Origin: Eudorina sp. 2006-703-Eu-15
Lineage: Eukaryota > Chlorophyta > Chlorophyceae > Chlamydomonadales > Volvocaceae
Assembly (NCBI GenBank): GCA_003117195.1
Contig: BDSI01000001.1
Location: forward strand, 930,001-994,000
Reading direction: 5' to 3'
Length of the DNA: 64,000 bases
The position numbers and the translations under genes are program-made. Positions 61,001 to 64,000 of this stretch are shown one piece after another (the first letter of the stretch is position 1; every line of letters starts with the position of its first letter). Under the pieces are notes generated by a model. The model saw only the letters and a list, made by a program, of their open reading frames with translations. It made no database searches and was not told where the DNA came from.

Positions 61001-64000
61001 GGACATGGAAATGACGGCAACCGGCAACCGGAAACTGACCGATGCAACGCACCTCGCGCTCGATGCGACAGGGTGGTTGCGTGCTAGGTTGGAAAAGAGA
61101 TCGTTGCCGGTTCGGAGATCAAGAGTATGCGGATCATCATTGCGCTCACAAACAGGCAGGAGCTCAGTCGCTGTACGGGAGATGCGGCGCCTGCGGCTCG
61201 CGCGCCGGCGCGCCCGCCGCCTCCTCCGACCTGCAGCCGCACACGATGCACGATCACACAACCACAACACCACGTCGCACATGCAGTACGCGGTCCATCA
61301 GTAGGAAAATGGCGGCGTGTTCCTCTGCGTTACCTCCCCCAGCACGACAACCACATCCCGACCCTGACGGTGATGGAGACGCTGGAGTTCGCGCACACCT
61401 GCCAGCTCGGAACCCACGGCGGCGCATTCGACCTGCCGACGGAGCTGAAGAAGTGGGTGGGCCGTGGGCGGTGGGCGCTGTCGCTAGCGACCCATGGGTC
61501 GGCGTTCTGTCTCTCAATGGACACCGGGTTCCGGAGCCGGCAGGCGGCGCCACGGCACCCGGGTCGCTGTGCTCCGCATATGCCGCGCTTCCCATCGGAC
61601 TCACTATCCGCCGATGGCTTTGCCCTGGTGCAAACTTGCAGAAGGCGAAGGAAACAGCAACGCCGTACTCAACGTCCAAGCCGTACTCTACGGCCATGTC
61701 GTACTCACTGTCAATTGGTGTGCTGTGCTGGACCCTGGACCCCGCTCCGCGGTGAAGATGTTTCGGATGCTCCTCCCTGAACTCCGCCCCTCGCCTCTCA
61801 ATGCCTCCGCTCCGCTCAGGGCCATCCAAGCGGCACGGGTGGAGGGGAAGCCTGAGGGGCCGCCCATCGGCGAGGTAAGCGCACGCGCCCAGTGGGCGAG
61901 CGAGGGCGACTGCTCAGCTACTGGACCGTTCACACGCGCCCCGTCGGGCCCCCCGGGGGTCCCCTGGGACTCGGGTCGGCCGCGGTGTGATTGCAGATGA
62001 GCGAGTCTGAGCTGGTCAAACTGATCACGGAGATCTACGACAGCGGGGTCAAGACGCTAGCCATGATGCGAGCCATGGGCATCTCCCACACCGCCAACAC
62101 ACCCGTCGGGGATGCCATGCTGCGCGGCGTCAGCGGAGGTGATGAGGGATGTGTGTGTGTGTGTGTGTGTGCGTCGTGTGTGTGGGACTGCCGCGTTGTT
62201 GTGGCGGGACACTGCAGGGAAGGTCAGGCTTGCAGAGGGGAGAATGGGCGATGAAAACAGGGGTTGCGCACGGGGTGCCGTACAGGTGTCGTGTTCTGGT
62301 GCCGTGCGGATGCCTTCCTTGCATGAGTCCCACCGGTATCTCTTCCAAGTGAGCGAGCCCATCACTACCTTGCCAATCAGTAACTGACTCTTGAGCTGGT
62401 TTGTACACGTGTGCATCATCGTCGCGCCGCCGGCCGCTGCCCCCCATGTACGGCAATCAACCGGATGTCCGGCAGGCCGCTGACGACTAGCGTGTGTGTA
62501 TGTGTGTGCCCCGGTATGTTTCCTCGGTATGTGTCCCATGGGTCACAGGCGAGCGCAAGCGCGTCACGACCGCGGAAATGATGGTTGGGCCCCGCCGTGT
62601 ACTGCTGCTGGACGAGATCTCCACCGGCCTGGATTCGGCCACGCTGTACAGCATCTGCGACACGCTGTGCAAGGTACGCACGCACGGCCCGTGCGACGCG
62701 CGCGGCGGGCTCCCTCCCAGTTGCAACCTGCAGGGGCAGCCAACCAACCCCTCATGTACCGGGTGAGGCCGCGACCGGCGGCGGCGGCGTGAGCGAACCG
62801 CAGCCGCGGCGGCCGCATCAGCAGAAAGCAGAGCCGTGTCGCCAGCTCGCTGTGTCCGGCGGCCACCGCGACCGTGTTCCTGTCCTCCGGTCGTAACCCC
62901 CTTGGTGGTGTGCCCGGATGCCTCCTCCTCATCCTCATCCTCCTTTCTCGCTGATCGCGTCCTGGGGGCATGTCTTCGTCCGGCCTCCGGCGCCATCCCA
63001 AGTCCGATGCCCTCCCGTCCGATACTCCCCCGGTTCGTTTTTGGTTTTTATTTAGTTTTTAATGTATGAATTGAACCCCCCGGCGCGCAGGTCTCCAAGG
63101 CGCACGGCTTCACGCTGCTGGTCAGTCTGCTGCAGCCGCCCCCCGAGGTGTACATGCTGTTCGACGACGTGATGCTCATGTCGTCCGGGTACGTCAGGGT
63201 GCCGTACTGACTGTTGTACGACTGTTGTACTTTCAGACGGCCTGGCCCCTCGCGCAAGACCTCACTTGCTGTGCCCTGTGTGCTGACTCCGCTCCCCCTG
63301 CCTCCTCCTCCCCCTCCTCCCCTTCCTCCTTCCTCCCCCTCCTCCTCCCCCGCCCAGCCACGTGGTGTTCCATGGTCCGGTGGACCAGGCGCTGCCGTTC
63401 TATCAGGGCCTGGGCTTCGTGTGCCCCCCGCGCAAGGACGTGCCGTCGTTCCTGCAGGAGGTGGCGACCGCGTCAGGTGCGAGGGAGCGTTAGGGGGGGG
63501 GCGGGGGGAAGCCGGGTGCGGGTGAGCGAGGCGTCAGATGGGGGAACCGGGTGAGGTCTTCCTTGGGTAAGGGACTCGGGTGAGGAAGCCGGGTGCGGGG
63601 GGCGGCTTGGCGGGTGAGGGAGACAGGGAACCGAGTAAGGGAGCCGAGGGAGTGAGCCGAGTAGAGGAGCCGAGTAAGGGGTTCGAGTAAGGGAGCCGGG
63701 TGCGGTGGTGGGTGTGCTGGTGGGATGTCAATAGGGGCGTCGCGCCGCCCTCCTCTGCTTTACTTGCTTGTTGGTTTGCTTCCCGTGACTACCAGGGCAG
63801 CGAGAGCTCGCGTCGCCGGCGCTGCTCTCTCGAAAGCAGCAGCAGCAGCAGCAAGCAGGGGACGGCGGCGCGGGTGGTGGTGGTGGTGGCGGCGGCGGCG
63901 GCGGTGGTATCCCGGATGGTGGCGAGGGCAGCAGCAAGGGTGGCAAGGGCGGACACGGCGGCGGGAAGGACGGCTGCGCGCACGCGGCGTGGGTGATGCC
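58046..64000 (+). CDS. Full-size ABCG/PDR-type ABC transporter (PDR-B), 5' part
   Basis: Paralogue of PDR-A, cut by the window edge. Exons: 58046-58126, 58557-58772, 59368-59466, 59826-59912, 60276-60443, 60723-60800, 61343-61452, 61820-61874, 61997-62138, 62549-62673, 63091-63188, 63358-63476 and 63796 onward, in phase, about 527 aa. The start [20 protein letters not shown] aligns with PDR-A. NBD1 has Walker [10 protein letters not shown], signature VSGGERKR, Walker [14 protein letters not shown] and [20 protein letters not shown]. The last visible exon is the linker before TMD1 and carries Gln and Gly runs. It has an intron (59467-59825) that PDR-A lacks, and its second intron appears to use a GC donor (58773). 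It should be an ATP-driven exporter; substrate unknown. Confidence 0.9.
62149..62172. repeat. (GT)n microsatellite in PDR-B intron
   Basis: A GT run about 10 bases after the 5' splice site of the intron following 62138, at the same place as the repeat in PDR-A (22007-22036). Confidence 0.85.

Overview
This is nuclear DNA of a photosynthetic eukaryote, most likely a GC-rich green alga (Chlorophyta). The evidence is dense GT-AG introns, plant-type full-size ABCG/PDR transporters, SRC2-like C2 proteins, a plant/alga-type LINE with a C-terminal zf-RVT domain, and a plastid-type tRNA-Cys buried in an intron. No species is claimed. All multi-exon models below were built by eye from splice sites, reading phase and paralogue comparison, without transcripts.

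Layout. 380-2062 (+): 3' exons of an unidentified gene. 2362-4021 (+): small C2-domain gene (C2-A). 4022-7961: 3'-to-3' intergenic DNA. 7962-25232 (-): a complete 35-exon PDR transporter gene (PDR-A, about 1536 aa), with a plastid-like tRNA-Cys and several minisatellites in its introns. 25233-27253: divergent promoter region. 27254-31834 (+): cyclin-box-like gene with a long Ala/Gln-rich N-terminus. 31835-35388: no recognisable gene. 35389-49267 (-): nine same-orientation, 5'-truncated copies of one LINE joined head to tail. 50088-51200 (-) and 54035-55264 (-): two more C2 genes (C2-B, C2-C), with a TA-flanked inverted-repeat element (51317-52204) in the C2-B upstream region. 58046 to the window edge (+): 5' part of a second PDR gene (PDR-B).

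Relationships. PDR-A and PDR-B are paralogues on opposite strands with the same exon scheme. Their divergence is patchy: some exons and an intron are identical or nearly so, while neighbouring exons differ a lot, which looks like ectopic gene conversion. C2 genes lie beside both transporters, so the window carries two copies of a C2 + PDR pairing. The LINE cluster and the cyclin-like gene lie between them.

Strongest leads: the head-to-tail LINE concatemer, which looks like insertion into its own 3' tail; the mosaic identity of the two PDR genes; a short sense-oriented motif recurring in introns of both PDR genes; and the plastid tRNA in an intron. No bacterial-type defence system, CRISPR array or operon is present.
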